Shown: piece after piece, positions 43,423-51,701 of the stretch | How the letters are laid out: every line of letters starts with the position of its first letter | Numbering within the stretch: position 1 is the stretch's first letter | From: Paradevosia shaoguanensis | Lineage (GTDB): Bacteria > Pseudomonadota > Alphaproteobacteria > Rhizobiales > Devosiaceae | Length of the DNA: 64,000 nt | Assembly: GCF_016801025.1 (NCBI RefSeq) | Contig: NZ_CP068983.1 | Span: 1,302,001-1,366,000 of the forward strand | Reading direction: 5' to 3' | The notes under the pieces: generated by a model | The model's input: the letters and a program-made list of their open reading frames with translations, nothing else | Database searches by the model: none | Told to the model about the DNA's origin: nothing | Program-made: the position numbers and the translations under genes

Positions 43423-43893
43423 ATGCGTATTTTATTTGCCTTTATTTGCCTGTTGTTCATCTCCCCCGCCATTGCCGCCGATTGGGGGAATTACGCCAAC
43501 ACCCGCTATGGCTACGAGATCGGCGTGCCGCCCGGTTTTTCGGGCGGTGGCGAGTCCGATAGCGGCGACGGCCAGGTGTTTCGCTCAAAGGATGGCTCGC
43601 AGACGCTGACCGTCTGGGGCGGTTATCTCCTCGACGAGGAATTTTCCGCCGACATGCAGCAGCGCAAGCAGGGCGATGCCGACCAAGGCTGGGCGATGAG
43701 CTACGAAGCTTCGTCCCCGCAATGGATCAGCTATTCGGGCAGTCGCGGCGGCCACGTGCTCTATGCCCGCGGCATCGCCAGGTGCGGCGACCAATACGCC
43801 ATGTTCCGCCTGGAATACGCGCAGCAGGACGTGGTCAAGCTCAATCCGGTCGTCGAGAAACTGGTACAGACATTCAAGGCGGGGCGTTGCTGA
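43423..43893 (+). CDS. secreted protein of unknown function
   Basis: 156 residues with a signal peptide (MRILFAFICLLFISPAIAAD). The mature part (WGNYANTRYGYEIGVPPGFS...SKDGSQTLTVWGGYLLD) has the look of a periplasmic beta-rich domain, with two cysteines (RCGDQYAM and the final GRC) that could form a disulfide. ATG 43423 directly starts the signal peptide. Nothing in the flanking genes assigns a function. Confidence 0.75.
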   Translation: MRILFAFICLLFISPAIAADWGNYANTRYGYEIGVPPGFSGGGESDSGDGQVFRSKDGSQTLTVWGGYLLDEEFSADMQQRKQGDADQGWAMSYEASSPQWISYSGSRGGHVLYARGIARCGDQYAMFRLEYAQQDVVKLNPVVEKLVQTFKAGRC

Positions 43894-43899
43894 GGAGGA

Positions 43900-45129
43900 C
43901 TAGTCCAGCTCCGCCAGCCGCCGCTCGAGAAACCGCCGCTCCGGCTCCTGCCGGGCTAGGCGTAGCGCCTCGGCATAGGCTCCTCGCGCCTCGTCCTTCT
44001 TGCCCAGTCGCCGATAGAGATCGGCCCGCGCCGCGTGCGCCAGGTGGTACGACGTCAGCTCGCCGCTTTCGAGTATCCCCTCGATCAACCGCAGCCCAGC
44101 CTCCGGGCCATCCCGCATCGCCACGGCCACCGCGCGATTGAGCGCGATCACCGGCGACGGATCGAGCCGCATGAGAAGATCATAGAGCCCAACGATCTCC
44201 ACCCAATCGGTTGCCTCGGCCGTCTCCGCCTCGGCATGCAGCGCCGCGATTGCAGCCTGCACCGTATAGACGCCCGGCCGCCCCGACCGCATCGCATCGG
44301 CCACCAGCCGGCCGGCTTCGGCGATCATCCCGCGGTTCCAGAGCGATCGATCCTGATCGGCGAGGAGGATGATGTCGCCATCCGCCGTCATCCGCGCTGC
44401 GCGACGGGCCTCATGCAGCATCATCAGCGCCAGTAGGCCCGCCACTTCCGGCTCGGGCAGAAGATCGAACAGCAGGCGGCCCAGACGGATGGCTTCGGAT
44501 GAAAGCTCGCGGCGCACCAGCCGATCGCCGGAGGAGGCCGAATAGCCCTCGTTGAACACCAGGTAGACGACGTGCAGGACCATCCCCAGCCGTTCGGACA
44601 ACTCTTCGGGCTCGGGCACCTGATAGGGCAATTGCTCGTCACGAATCCGCGCCTTGGCGCGCACGATGCGCTGGCCGATGGTGGGTGCGCCGACGAGGAA
44701 GGCGCTGGCGATTTCCTCGGTCCTGAGGCCGCAGACTTCGCGCAGCGTCAGCGCGATCTGGGCATCGGCAGGCAAAGCCGGGTGGCAGCAGGTGAAGATC
44801 AGGCGGAGCTGATCGTCAGCGATGTCCTCTTCATCGGGTTGTTCGTCCATGGTCTCTTCGACTTGCCGAAGCAATTCGCCCTGGGCGGCATCAAACCGGA
44901 CGCGCTGGCGCATGCGGTCGATGGCCTTGAAGCGCCCGGCCGAGATCAGCCAGGACACGGGATTGCGGGGCACGCCCTCCTGCGGCCACTGCCGGGCGGC
45001 GGCGACAAAGGCATCGTGCAAGGCTTCCTCGGCCGCTTCCATGCCGCCGAGAAGCCGGATGAGCGAGGCGAGCACCCGCCGGGAATCGGCGCGGTAGATC
45101 GCCTCGATCGTGGCGGGGATATCGCTCAT
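43900..45129 (-). CDS. ECF42-type RNA polymerase sigma factor
   Basis: 409 residues. The N-terminal third has sigma-2 (IEAIYRADSRRVLASLIRLL; WLISAGRFKAIDRMRQRVRF) and sigma-4 (LTLREVCGLRTEEIASAFLV) regions. The rest is a helical TPR-like C-terminal extension (GEAGLRLIEGIL...RRLGKKDEARGAYAEALRLA) that defines ECF42/SigI-type factors. The gene shares ATGA with a DGPF/YCII gene, the standard ECF42 partner, and no anti-sigma factor is present, also as expected for the group. Confidence 0.92.
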   Translation of the reverse strand: MSDIPATIEAIYRADSRRVLASLIRLLGGMEAAEEALHDAFVAAARQWPQEGVPRNPVSWLISAGRFKAIDRMRQRVRFDAAQGELLRQVEETMDEQPDEEDIADDQLRLIFTCCHPALPADAQIALTLREVCGLRTEEIASAFLVGAPTIGQRIVRAKARIRDEQLPYQVPEPEELSERLGMVLHVVYLVFNEGYSASSGDRLVRRELSSEAIRLGRLLFDLLPEPEVAGLLALMMLHEARRAARMTADGDIILLADQDRSLWNRGMIAEAGRLVADAMRSGRPGVYTVQAAIAALHAEAETAEATDWVEIVGLYDLLMRLDPSPVIALNRAVAVAMRDGPEAGLRLIEGILESGELTSYHLAHAARADLYRRLGKKDEARGAYAEALRLARQEPERRFLERRLAELD

Positions 45130-45488
45130 GCAGGAACGGGCACGATCTGCAGGATCGGGCGCACCTCGATGGCCGAGTAGCGTGCCATCGGGATGTTTCC
45201 GGCGATGCGCACCGCCTCGTTGAGGTCGCGCGCGTCGATGAGGATGAAGCCGGCCAGATGCTCCTTGGTCTCGGCGAAAGGGCCGTCGGTGGTGGAGACC
45301 CGGCCATTGCGCATGCGCACGGTCTGGGCCGTCGTCGGCGCATCGAGCGCTTCGGCGGCGATGAAATGGCCGGCTTCGGCCAGTTCCCGGTCATAGGCCA
45401 GGGAATCGCGGTCGAGCTCGTATTTGGTCCTGGCGTCCATGCCCTCAAAGGCGCTTTCATCGGCGTAGACGAGGCAGAGGTATTTCAT
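45126..45488 (-). CDS. YCII/DGPF-domain protein
   Basis: 120 residues with the family core MKYLCLVYADESAFEGM, RVSTTDGPFAETKEHLAGF and the C-terminal GNIPMARYSAIEVRPI. The TDGPFAE motif names the DGPF family. Members are almost always next to ECF42 sigma factors and may be their regulators or targets. The stop overlaps the sigma-factor start by 4 nt. Confidence 0.92.
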   Translation of the reverse strand: MKYLCLVYADESAFEGMDARTKYELDRDSLAYDRELAEAGHFIAAEALDAPTTAQTVRMRNGRVSTTDGPFAETKEHLAGFILIDARDLNEAVRIAGNIPMARYSAIEVRPILQIVPVPA

Positions 45489-45641
45489 TTCCGGCTCCGT
45501 TCGAGTCTGGTGGATGCCATTGGTCGAGTGGCGGCAGGCGGTTTCGACACTCTAGCGTATTTTTCCCGGCGCGTTTTTCTGGGACGCCTTTGTCGATTGG
45601 AGGGCGCGGGCGGCGACCATGACGGGGCAACGGAGGGAATG

Positions 45642-46055
45642 ATGGCCGAGGGAAAGACGAGAACCGCACGCTGCGCCTGCGGCGCACTCGAGGTGCGCGT
45701 AGAGGGCGAGCCTTTCGAAGTGCATATGTGCTCGTGCCGCGATTGCCAGCGCAGCTCGGGCAGCGCCTTCACCTATACCGCGTTCTTCGCGCCCGAAATG
45801 CAGATCACGGTGAGCGGCGAGTATCGCACCTGGCGGCGCCTGGCAGAAACCGGCCGGTACGACGACAGCTGCTTCTGCCCCAATTGTGGAGCGACCGTAT
45901 TCGGCTGGGTTGAAGGCTATCCCGGCGTCACCAAGATAGCCGTCGGGTGCTTCAACGAGCCTGACTTTCCTGCGCCGACCAAGCTCTGCTGGTCGTCGCG
46001 CAAGGCCGCCTGGCTGGCGATGCCGGCCGGCATCGAGGAGTTGGCGACGCAATAG
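45642..46055 (+). CDS. GFA-family (glutathione-dependent formaldehyde-activating-like) zinc protein
   Basis: 137 residues. Zinc-binding cysteines are laid out as in GFA/CENP-V proteins: RCACGALEV, HMCSCRDCQRSSGSAF and SCFCPNCGATVFGW. ATG 45642 has GGAGGG at the correct distance; ATG 45639 is too close to it. True formaldehyde-activating activity is proven for few members, so the reaction remains open. Divergent from the YCII-sigma unit. Confidence 0.87.
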   Translation: MAEGKTRTARCACGALEVRVEGEPFEVHMCSCRDCQRSSGSAFTYTAFFAPEMQITVSGEYRTWRRLAETGRYDDSCFCPNCGATVFGWVEGYPGVTKIAVGCFNEPDFPAPTKLCWSSRKAAWLAMPAGIEELATQ

Positions 46056-46095
46056 CCGCTGTCGCGCGTTCGTCGCTGCACCCTCCACCGCCGGA

Positions 46096-46179
46096 CTTCC
46101 CCGGACGAAGACCGGGCCCCGTGGATGGCGCCACTCGGGTGGCGAGGTGCAATAGGCCCCGGATCAAGTCCGGGGAAGC
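46096..46179. repeat. inverted pair of family A REP-like palindromes
   Basis: CTTCCCCGGAC-GAAGA-CCGGGCCCC starting at 46096 and GGCCCCGGA-TCAAG-TCCGGGGAAG ending at 46178 are in opposite orientation in another convergent gap (GFA gene / cobO). Confidence 0.65.
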
Positions 46180-46288
46180 GCGGTGGCGGGGATGGGCCGT
46201 GGGGGAACGATGGAGCGCCCCCATGGCTAAGAGCCAGCCTCGCAGTTCCTTGCGGACGCCCTGCTCTGCATGTCCATGCCGCCGCGCG

Positions 46289-46930
46289 CTAGAACTCGAT
46301 CCCTGCCTGTGCCTTCACGCCTGCCCGGAAGGGATGCTTGATCTCGGTCATCTCCGTCACGAGGTCGGCGATCTCGATCAGTTCGTCCTTGGCGTTGCGC
46401 CCGGTGACGATCACGTGCGTGTCGTGCGGCTTGTTCTTCAAGACCTCGACGATCTCCTCGAGCGGCAGATAGTCGTAGCGCAGCACGATATTGAGTTCGT
46501 CGAGGAGGATCAGCTTGTAGCTCTCGTCCGCGATGAGGCGCTTGGCCTGGTCCCAGGCCGCACGGGCAGCGGCGAGGTCGCGCTGGCGGTCCTGGGTGTC
46601 CCAGGTGAAGCCTTCGCCCATGGCGTTGATGGTCACCTGGTCTGGGAATTTGAGCAGCACGTCGCGCTCGCCGGTCTCCCAGGCGCCCTTGACGAACTGC
46701 ACGACGCCGACCTTGAAGCCGTGCCCGATGGCGCGGAACACCATGCCGAAGGCGGCCGTGGATTTGCCCTTGCCCTTGCCGGTATGGACGATGAGCAGGC
46801 CCTTTTCCTCGGTCTTGGTGGCGAGAATCTTGTTCCGCGCCTCCTTTTTCTTGCGCATCTTTTCGGCGTGATAGGCGTCACGCTCAGCCTCGGTCATGAG
46901 GTCGGTCTTCTTGGGGGGGCGTTCAGTCAT
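46289..46930 (-). CDS. cobO: cob(I)yrinic acid a,c-diamide adenosyltransferase
   Basis: 213 residues, typical CobO/BtuR. The P-loop is KGLLIVHTGKGKGKSTAAFG (GKGKGKST), followed by VGVVQFVKGAWETGERDVLL, YKLILLDELNIVLRYDYLPL and the C-terminal KHPFRAGVKAQAGIEF. It adenosylates the corrin cobalt, after CobN-dependent cobalt insertion. It is the last gene of the cobalamin operon and shares ATGA with the preceding kinase-like gene. Confidence 0.95.
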   Translation of the reverse strand: MTERPPKKTDLMTEAERDAYHAEKMRKKKEARNKILATKTEEKGLLIVHTGKGKGKSTAAFGMVFRAIGHGFKVGVVQFVKGAWETGERDVLLKFPDQVTINAMGEGFTWDTQDRQRDLAAARAAWDQAKRLIADESYKLILLDELNIVLRYDYLPLEEIVEVLKNKPHDTHVIVTGRNAKDELIEIADLVTEMTEIKHPFRAGVKAQAGIEF

Positions 46931-47493
46931 GGCTGGGCTTGCTCCGCGTGTCTGATGATGGCCTGGGCGGCCTCTCGGGGCGATAGATTTGTGGTTTCGA
47001 GGTCGAGCCGGTTGGGATGCTCGAAGCGCAACATGGGCACTTCGCGGCGCACCCGCTCGGCGGAAGCGATGTCGGTGTGCTTGAGACGCTCTTCGCGGTC
47101 GGGCGAGGCGATGCGCTGGGCGTGGGCTTCGTCGGTAGCGCTCAGGACCACCGGCACGAAGGCGCTGCCGCGGCGACGGGCCATGTCTTCCATCTGCAGA
47201 TAGACGGCACGGTCGATCTCGTCATCGACGAGGAAATTGGTGAGGACGTAGCTGGCTTCGGCTGGCGCCAGTTCGGTGATAGCGGCAACGGCCTGATCGC
47301 GGATGACCTGGATGAGCTCCCAGGTGCGCTCGGGCAGCGGCGTCTTGCCGTCGGCGCGGATCAGCGAGAAGACCACGTTGTTGATGAGGTGATTGTCGAA
47401 GAGCCGCGCATCGGTCCGCGCGCAGATTTCGCGTGCGACGGTGAGCTTGCCGACGCCGTAATGGCCGATGAGATAGATGACTTTGTTTTCCAT
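46927..47493 (-). CDS. P-loop kinase-like protein (AAA_33/shikimate-kinase-like)
   Basis: 188 residues. Walker A VIYLIGHYGVGKLTVAREIC near the start, then a nucleoside/shikimate kinase-like layout (RLFDNHLINNVVFSLIRADG; ASYVLTNFLVDDEIDRAVYL). Not a recognised cobalamin enzyme: CobP/CobU has a different P-loop context. It is nevertheless locked between cobN (TGATG overlap) and cobO (ATGA overlap). ATG 47493 is chosen over the GTG one codon earlier. Substrate unknown. Confidence 0.8.
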   Translation of the reverse strand: MENKVIYLIGHYGVGKLTVAREICARTDARLFDNHLINNVVFSLIRADGKTPLPERTWELIQVIRDQAVAAITELAPAEASYVLTNFLVDDEIDRAVYLQMEDMARRRGSAFVPVVLSATDEAHAQRIASPDREERLKHTDIASAERVRREVPMLRFEHPNRLDLETTNLSPREAAQAIIRHAEQAQP

Positions 47494-50400
47494 CACGCCC
47501 CCGTTTCCAGGAAAGCGTAGGCGGAGTTGGAGCGGGGCGTCCAGAGGCCGCGGGAGAGGGCTTCGCGGAACTTGTTGAGCAGTTCGTCATAGCCGAAGCT
47601 ATTGGCGGACTGAAGAAATTCGCGGACGGCGTCGTTTTCGACATAGGCCTCGAAAGCGAGGTCGAAATGGTGCGTCTTGACCGCGCCGGTGGTGGCGGCG
47701 AAGGCGAACATGAAGTCGACGGTGGCGATGATCTCGAAGGCGCCCTTGTAGCCGTGGCGCATCATGCCGCCGATCCATTTGGGATTGACGACGCGTGAGC
47801 GCATGACGCGCGAGATTTCTTCATCGAGCGTGCGGGCGACCGGGTTTTCGGGGCGGGAATGATCGAGGTGATAGGCAGCGGGCTGGCGGCCGGTAAGGGT
47901 TTCGGCGGCGGCAGAGAGGCCGCCCTCGAACTGGTAGTAATCGTCCGAGTCCAGAAGGTCGTGTTCGCGGTTGTCCTGATTGTGGAGGACGGCGTCGATG
48001 TCGGAAAGGCGGGCGGCGAAGCGGGCGCGTTCGGGGAGGCCGGCGGCCTGGGCGCCGAAGGCGTATTGGCCCCAGTCGAGGAAGGTTTTGGCGAGGTCGG
48101 CCTTGGTCTGCCACTGGCCGGAATCGATCATGGCGTTGAGGCCCGCGCCATAGGTTCCGGGCTTGGAGCCGAAGATGCGGTGGCCGGCACGCAGGGCCGC
48201 TTCGGTTTCGCTGGCGCCTTCGGACATCAGGCCGAGGGCATCGGTGCGCATGCGGGCCGCGATGGGGTTTTGGTCCTCCGGCTCGTCGAGCGCGCCGATG
48301 GCGCGGACGGCGCGGTCGAAGAGCGCGATCTGCTGGGGGAAGGCGTCGCGGAAAAGACCGGAAATCCTGAGGGTTACGTCGACGCGGGGGCGGCCGAGTT
48401 TCGCCATCGGGATGATCTCGTAGCCGGAAACGCGCAGCGAGGACGGGTCCCATTGCGGCTTGGCGCCGATCAGCGCCATGGCCTGGGCGATGTCATCACC
48501 GCCGGTGCGCATGTTGGCGGTGCCCCAGACCGAGAGCGCGACAGAGCGGAGGTAGGTTCCGTGGTCCTGAAAGTGGCGGGTAATGAGGTTTTCCGCCGAT
48601 TTGCGACCGAGTTCCCAAGCGGTGGGCGTGGGGACGGCGCGGGTGTCGACGGAATAGAAATTGCGGCCCGTGGGGAGGGTGTCTGGGCGCCCGCGAGAAG
48701 GGGCGCCGGAGGGGCCGGGGGGCACGTGCTTGCCGTCGAGACCAGCAAGCAGGGCCTTGATTTCGTTGGGACCTGAGGTCGCGAGGCGGGGGCGGATGAT
48801 GGTGTCGACGGTGGCGAGAACAGCGCGGGTGGCTGTCCATTCGGCGGGGGCGGGAGTGCCTTGGACCAGTTGGGCGGCAATGCTCTCGAGGGCCTCAACC
48901 ACATCGCCCACGCGCCGCAGTTTTGCCGGGCCGGTGAACGGCGGATCAACGACGATGAGCGGACCCGACCACGGCTCCCCGAGCTTGGCGGTCAGGGGAT
49001 CGAAACCGAGCTTCAGGTCATCGGCGAGCGCGCGGATGAGGGAGGCGTCTGCAGGAGAGTTATCCCCGCGTGGGACACGGGCCAAGGCGACGATGAGATC
49101 GCGCTCCATCTCGCCCTGCGGGGAGCGGCCGAAGACGTGGAGGCCGTCGCGGATTTGCGCTTCCTTCAGGTCGCACAGAAAATTGTCGATGGTCTTGAGC
49201 GCTTCGTTCTCGTCTTCGGGCAGGCCGATGTCGCGGTCGAGGCGGGCGTCGCGGGTGAAGTCGAGAATGCGCTTGCGCAGATCGTCCAGCCGGCGGCGAT
49301 CGAGGCCGAGGGCGGCGTAGTATTCGTCGAGCAGCGCTTCGAGGTCTTTTAGGGGGCCATAGGTCTCGGCGCGGGTGAGCGGCGGGGTCAGGTGATCGAT
49401 GATAGTGGCGCCGGTGCGGCGCTTGGCCTGCGTGCCCTCGCCCGGATCGTTGACGATGAAGGGGTAGAGATGTGGAAGCTGGCCCCAGAGGGCATCGGGA
49501 TAGGAAGCGGCATCGAGCGCGGCGCCCTTGCCGGGCAGCCATTCGAGATTGCCGTGCTTGCCGTTGTGGATGAGGGCGTGGGCGCCAAACTCGTGGCGCA
49601 GCCAGAGGTAGGCGACGAGATAGGCGTGCGGCGGGACGAGGTCGGGATCGTGGAAATTGAGGGTCTCGTCGCCCGAATAGCCGCGCGAGGGCTGGAGGAT
49701 GATGGCGATGTTGCCGAGGGTGAGCGCGGGGAGATGAAAGTTTTCGCCGCGCACGAAGGGGTCCGCCGACGGGTCGCCCCAGCGGGTGGTGACTTCGGTG
49801 CGGATCTTTTCGGGGAGGGCCGAGAAGAGGGCGCGGTAGCGGGCGAGCGGGAAGGGGATGCCTTCGCCGCGCGCGGGAGCGGCGTTGGTGGGGCCGGATT
49901 GGAGACGGGCGATGAGGGTGGTGGTATCGGGGATGGGGCTCCACCCCTCCCTGGCCCTCCCCATCAAGGGGAGGGTGGGGGCCTGAACTTCGGCTGGTGG
50001 TTGGCGCTTACCCCCACCCCTGTCCCCTCCCCGCAAGGGGGAGGGAGACGCGGTGGTTAGATCGTAACCGGCGGCGGCCATGGCGTGGAGGATCTCGACC
50101 GTCGACTCCGGGGCGTCGTAGCCGACGCCATTGGCGAGGCGGCCGTCGCGGATCGGGTAGTTGGCGAGGACCAGGGCCACGCGCTTGTCGGCGTTGGCGA
50201 GGCTGCGGAGGCGCGCGTAGTTGGCCGCCAGTATGGCGGTGCGAGCGATGCCGTCGTGGTCGGGAGAATAGGATGAGAGCGCGCACTCGGTAGCCTCATG
50301 CCAGACCGAGGATTCCTTGTGGCCGACGATGAGGCCGCCGATGCGGCCGTCGAGTTCGGGCAGGACCAGCAGCATGGCGAGGTCCTTGGCGGAAAGGCCC

Positions 50401-51545
50401 TGGTAGTCGGTCGCCCATTGTTCGCGCGAGCGGCCCGATTGCACCAGCTGGATCACTGGCGCGTCGGTGTCGGCGAAGGGGTTTTGGGCGGGGTCGAGGG
50501 TGTCGAGGCCCAGCGCGAAGCCGGTGAGGTTGAGTATGGCGGCGGGCGGGAACTCTGCGAGCGCGGCTTTGATGAAGCGGGCGCAGGAGGGCTCCTTGAG
50601 GGTGGAGACCACCAGTGGGATCGGGGTGAGGCCTGCCTCGGTGAGGGTAGCGATGAGGGCGGTCAGCGTGCCGGTGCCGGCGCCTTCGAGGGCGGCTCGG
50701 TAGAAGAGGATGGGGGTGTGGGCGCGGTGGGTGTGGCTCACCCCCATCCCAGCCTCCCCCGCAAGGGGGGAGGTGTTTGGATCGAGTTGCTGGCTGGCGG
50801 AGTGGTCAACACCCACGGTCGGCACCTCCCCCCTTGCGGGGGAGGATGGGAGGGGGGTAGGCCGCCCGTTCTGAGTTCGGGGCTCACCCCCACCCTTGTT
50901 CCCTCCCCACAAGGGGGAGGGAGACGTTTTGGCGTGTTCGGTGCGCAGGCTCTCGGCGTCGGTCATGCCAAGGTCTGGGTGCCAGTAGCCGAAGCGGGCA
51001 AAGGGTTTTGTCTGGAGGTCGGCCAACACCGCCTCCCTCCCCCCTGTGGGGAGGGTCGGGGTGGGGATGGCCAGCAACCGGAACCCCTCCAGCAGCGTAT
51101 CCGCGTTCTCCGGCCCTCCGGCGACGAACAGCGATAGCAGCCGGTCCCAGTCCTCCCCCGCAATGGTCGAACGGCTGCGCAGCACCGGATCGGGGACGGC
51201 GTCGTGGGAGAGGATCACCAGCGGAATGTTCTTGCGCATGGCCAGCGCATAGATTTCGTCGACGCCGTATTGCCAATAGGCGGGGCCGCCAATGAGGCGG
51301 AGGACGATGAGCCTGGCGTGTTGCACGGTCTGGTCGAGCCAGAGGTCGACCGAAAGGTTGTGCGAGAGCTTCAGGAGATTCGCGAGCCGCAAGCCCTTGT
51401 AGCCGGCGCGGTCGGTGGCGGCGGCGAGCATGGCCAGTTCGCTGTCGGCGGAGGTGCCGAAGACGATCTCGCCGGGCGACTGGTTGAGATCAATCGCCTC
51501 GCCTTCCTGCTGTATGGCGCCGGCCTGGGCCGCGAGGAGGTGCAT
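47493..51545 (-). CDS. cobN: cobaltochelatase subunit CobN with in-frame repeat insertions
   Basis: 1350 residues, against roughly 1250-1280 for typical CobN. Family landmarks include FLVAGGPENADTLLEGFRLL, PILFYRAALEGAGTGTLTAL, RVALVLANYPIRDGRLANGV, HEFGAHALIHNGKHGNLEWL, GEPWSGPLIVVDPPFTGPAK and SRVVNPKWIGGMMRHGYKGA, all in one uninterrupted frame. Six copies of a GC-rich palindrome lie inside the frame (about residues 159-172, 207-221, 229-241, 257-270, 499-512, 522-535) and encode peptides such as SPSPLWGGNKGGG. They sit in surface-loop-like positions. CobN with CobS/CobT inserts Co2+ into hydrogenobyrinic acid a,c-diamide; CobST are not here. ATG 51545 has AAAGGA upstream. Confidence 0.95.
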   Translation of the reverse strand: MHLLAAQAGAIQQEGEAIDLNQSPGEIVFGTSADSELAMLAAATDRAGYKGLRLANLLKLSHNLSVDLWLDQTVQHARLIVLRLIGGPAYWQYGVDEIYALAMRKNIPLVILSHDAVPDPVLRSRSTIAGEDWDRLLSLFVAGGPENADTLLEGFRLLAIPTPTLPTGGREAVLADLQTKPFARFGYWHPDLGMTDAESLRTEHAKTSPSPLWGGNKGGGEPRTQNGRPTPLPSSPARGEVPTVGVDHSASQQLDPNTSPLAGEAGMGVSHTHRAHTPILFYRAALEGAGTGTLTALIATLTEAGLTPIPLVVSTLKEPSCARFIKAALAEFPPAAILNLTGFALGLDTLDPAQNPFADTDAPVIQLVQSGRSREQWATDYQGLSAKDLAMLLVLPELDGRIGGLIVGHKESSVWHEATECALSSYSPDHDGIARTAILAANYARLRSLANADKRVALVLANYPIRDGRLANGVGYDAPESTVEILHAMAAAGYDLTTASPSPLRGGDRGGGKRQPPAEVQAPTLPLMGRAREGWSPIPDTTTLIARLQSGPTNAAPARGEGIPFPLARYRALFSALPEKIRTEVTTRWGDPSADPFVRGENFHLPALTLGNIAIILQPSRGYSGDETLNFHDPDLVPPHAYLVAYLWLRHEFGAHALIHNGKHGNLEWLPGKGAALDAASYPDALWGQLPHLYPFIVNDPGEGTQAKRRTGATIIDHLTPPLTRAETYGPLKDLEALLDEYYAALGLDRRRLDDLRKRILDFTRDARLDRDIGLPEDENEALKTIDNFLCDLKEAQIRDGLHVFGRSPQGEMERDLIVALARVPRGDNSPADASLIRALADDLKLGFDPLTAKLGEPWSGPLIVVDPPFTGPAKLRRVGDVVEALESIAAQLVQGTPAPAEWTATRAVLATVDTIIRPRLATSGPNEIKALLAGLDGKHVPPGPSGAPSRGRPDTLPTGRNFYSVDTRAVPTPTAWELGRKSAENLITRHFQDHGTYLRSVALSVWGTANMRTGGDDIAQAMALIGAKPQWDPSSLRVSGYEIIPMAKLGRPRVDVTLRISGLFRDAFPQQIALFDRAVRAIGALDEPEDQNPIAARMRTDALGLMSEGASETEAALRAGHRIFGSKPGTYGAGLNAMIDSGQWQTKADLAKTFLDWGQYAFGAQAAGLPERARFAARLSDIDAVLHNQDNREHDLLDSDDYYQFEGGLSAAAETLTGRQPAAYHLDHSRPENPVARTLDEEISRVMRSRVVNPKWIGGMMRHGYKGAFEIIATVDFMFAFAATTGAVKTHHFDLAFEAYVENDAVREFLQSANSFGYDELLNKFREALSRGLWTPRSNSAYAFLETGA
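49941..49981. repeat. cobN: family B palindromic repeat inside cobN (copy 1)
   Basis: Core CCCTCCCC-ATCA-AGGGGAGGG with flanks CCACCCCTCCCTGG and TGGGG. Translated in cobN as APTLPLMGRAREGW (about residues 522-535). Same orientation as copy 2, 28 bp away. Confidence 0.75.
50010..50050. repeat. cobN: family B palindromic repeat inside cobN (copy 2)
   Basis: Core CCCCTCCCC-GC-AAGGGGGAGGG with flank ACCCCCACCCCTGT. Translated in cobN as SPSPLRGGDRGGG (about residues 499-512). Confidence 0.8.
50737..50775. repeat. cobN: family B palindromic repeat inside cobN (copy 3)
   Basis: CTCACCCCCATCCCAGCC then CTCCCCCGCAAGGGGGGAGG. Translated in cobN as TSPLAGEAGMGVS (about residues 257-270). It is the inverted partner of copy 4, matching it at about 35 of 39 positions. 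Confidence 0.8.
50823..50861. repeat. cobN: family B palindromic repeat inside cobN (copy 4)
   Basis: CACCTCCCCCCTTGCGGGGG followed by AGGATGGGAGGGGGGTAGG. Translated in cobN as RPTPLPSSPARGEV (about residues 229-241). Inverted partner of copy 3 with a 47-bp spacer. Confidence 0.8.
50883..50925. repeat. cobN: family B palindromic repeat inside cobN (copy 5)
   Basis: CTCACCCCCACCCTTGTT then CCCTCCCCACAAGGGGGAGG. Translated in cobN as SPSPLWGGNKGGGE (about residues 207-221). Confidence 0.8.
51032..51069. repeat. cobN: family B palindromic repeat inside cobN (copy 6)
   Basis: CCTCCCTCCCCCCTGTGGGG followed by AGGGTCGGGGTGGGGAT. Translated in cobN as IPTPTLPTGGREA (about residues 159-172), in the opposite orientation to copy 5. 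Confidence 0.75.
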
Positions 51546-51578
51546 GCTGTGTCCTTTGGGGTGCGGTGGTTGGGGCCG

Positions 51579-51628
51579 CCCCTCACCCACCGCTGCGCGG
51601 CGACCTCTCCCCGAGGGGGAGAGGTGAC
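51579..51628. repeat. family B-like palindrome between cobW and cobN
   Basis: GCCCCTCACCCACCGCTGCG and the stem CCTCTCCCC-GA-GGGGGAGAGG (51604-51625). This is the intergenic counterpart of the repeats inside cobN. A related half element (GCCCCTCCGGGGAGAAGATG and on) lies at 51659-51701, ending at the cobW stop. Confidence 0.7.
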
Positions 51629-51701
51629 CTTGTAGCGCGATCGTGCCGCTGTTCCTTCGCCCCTCCGGGGAGAAGATGGCCCGTCAGGGCCGGATGAGGG
51701 G

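Noticed and set aside
49941-51069. Repeats in cobN as a CRISPR array
   Set aside because: The units are palindromic, irregularly spaced and variable, and no cas genes are present.
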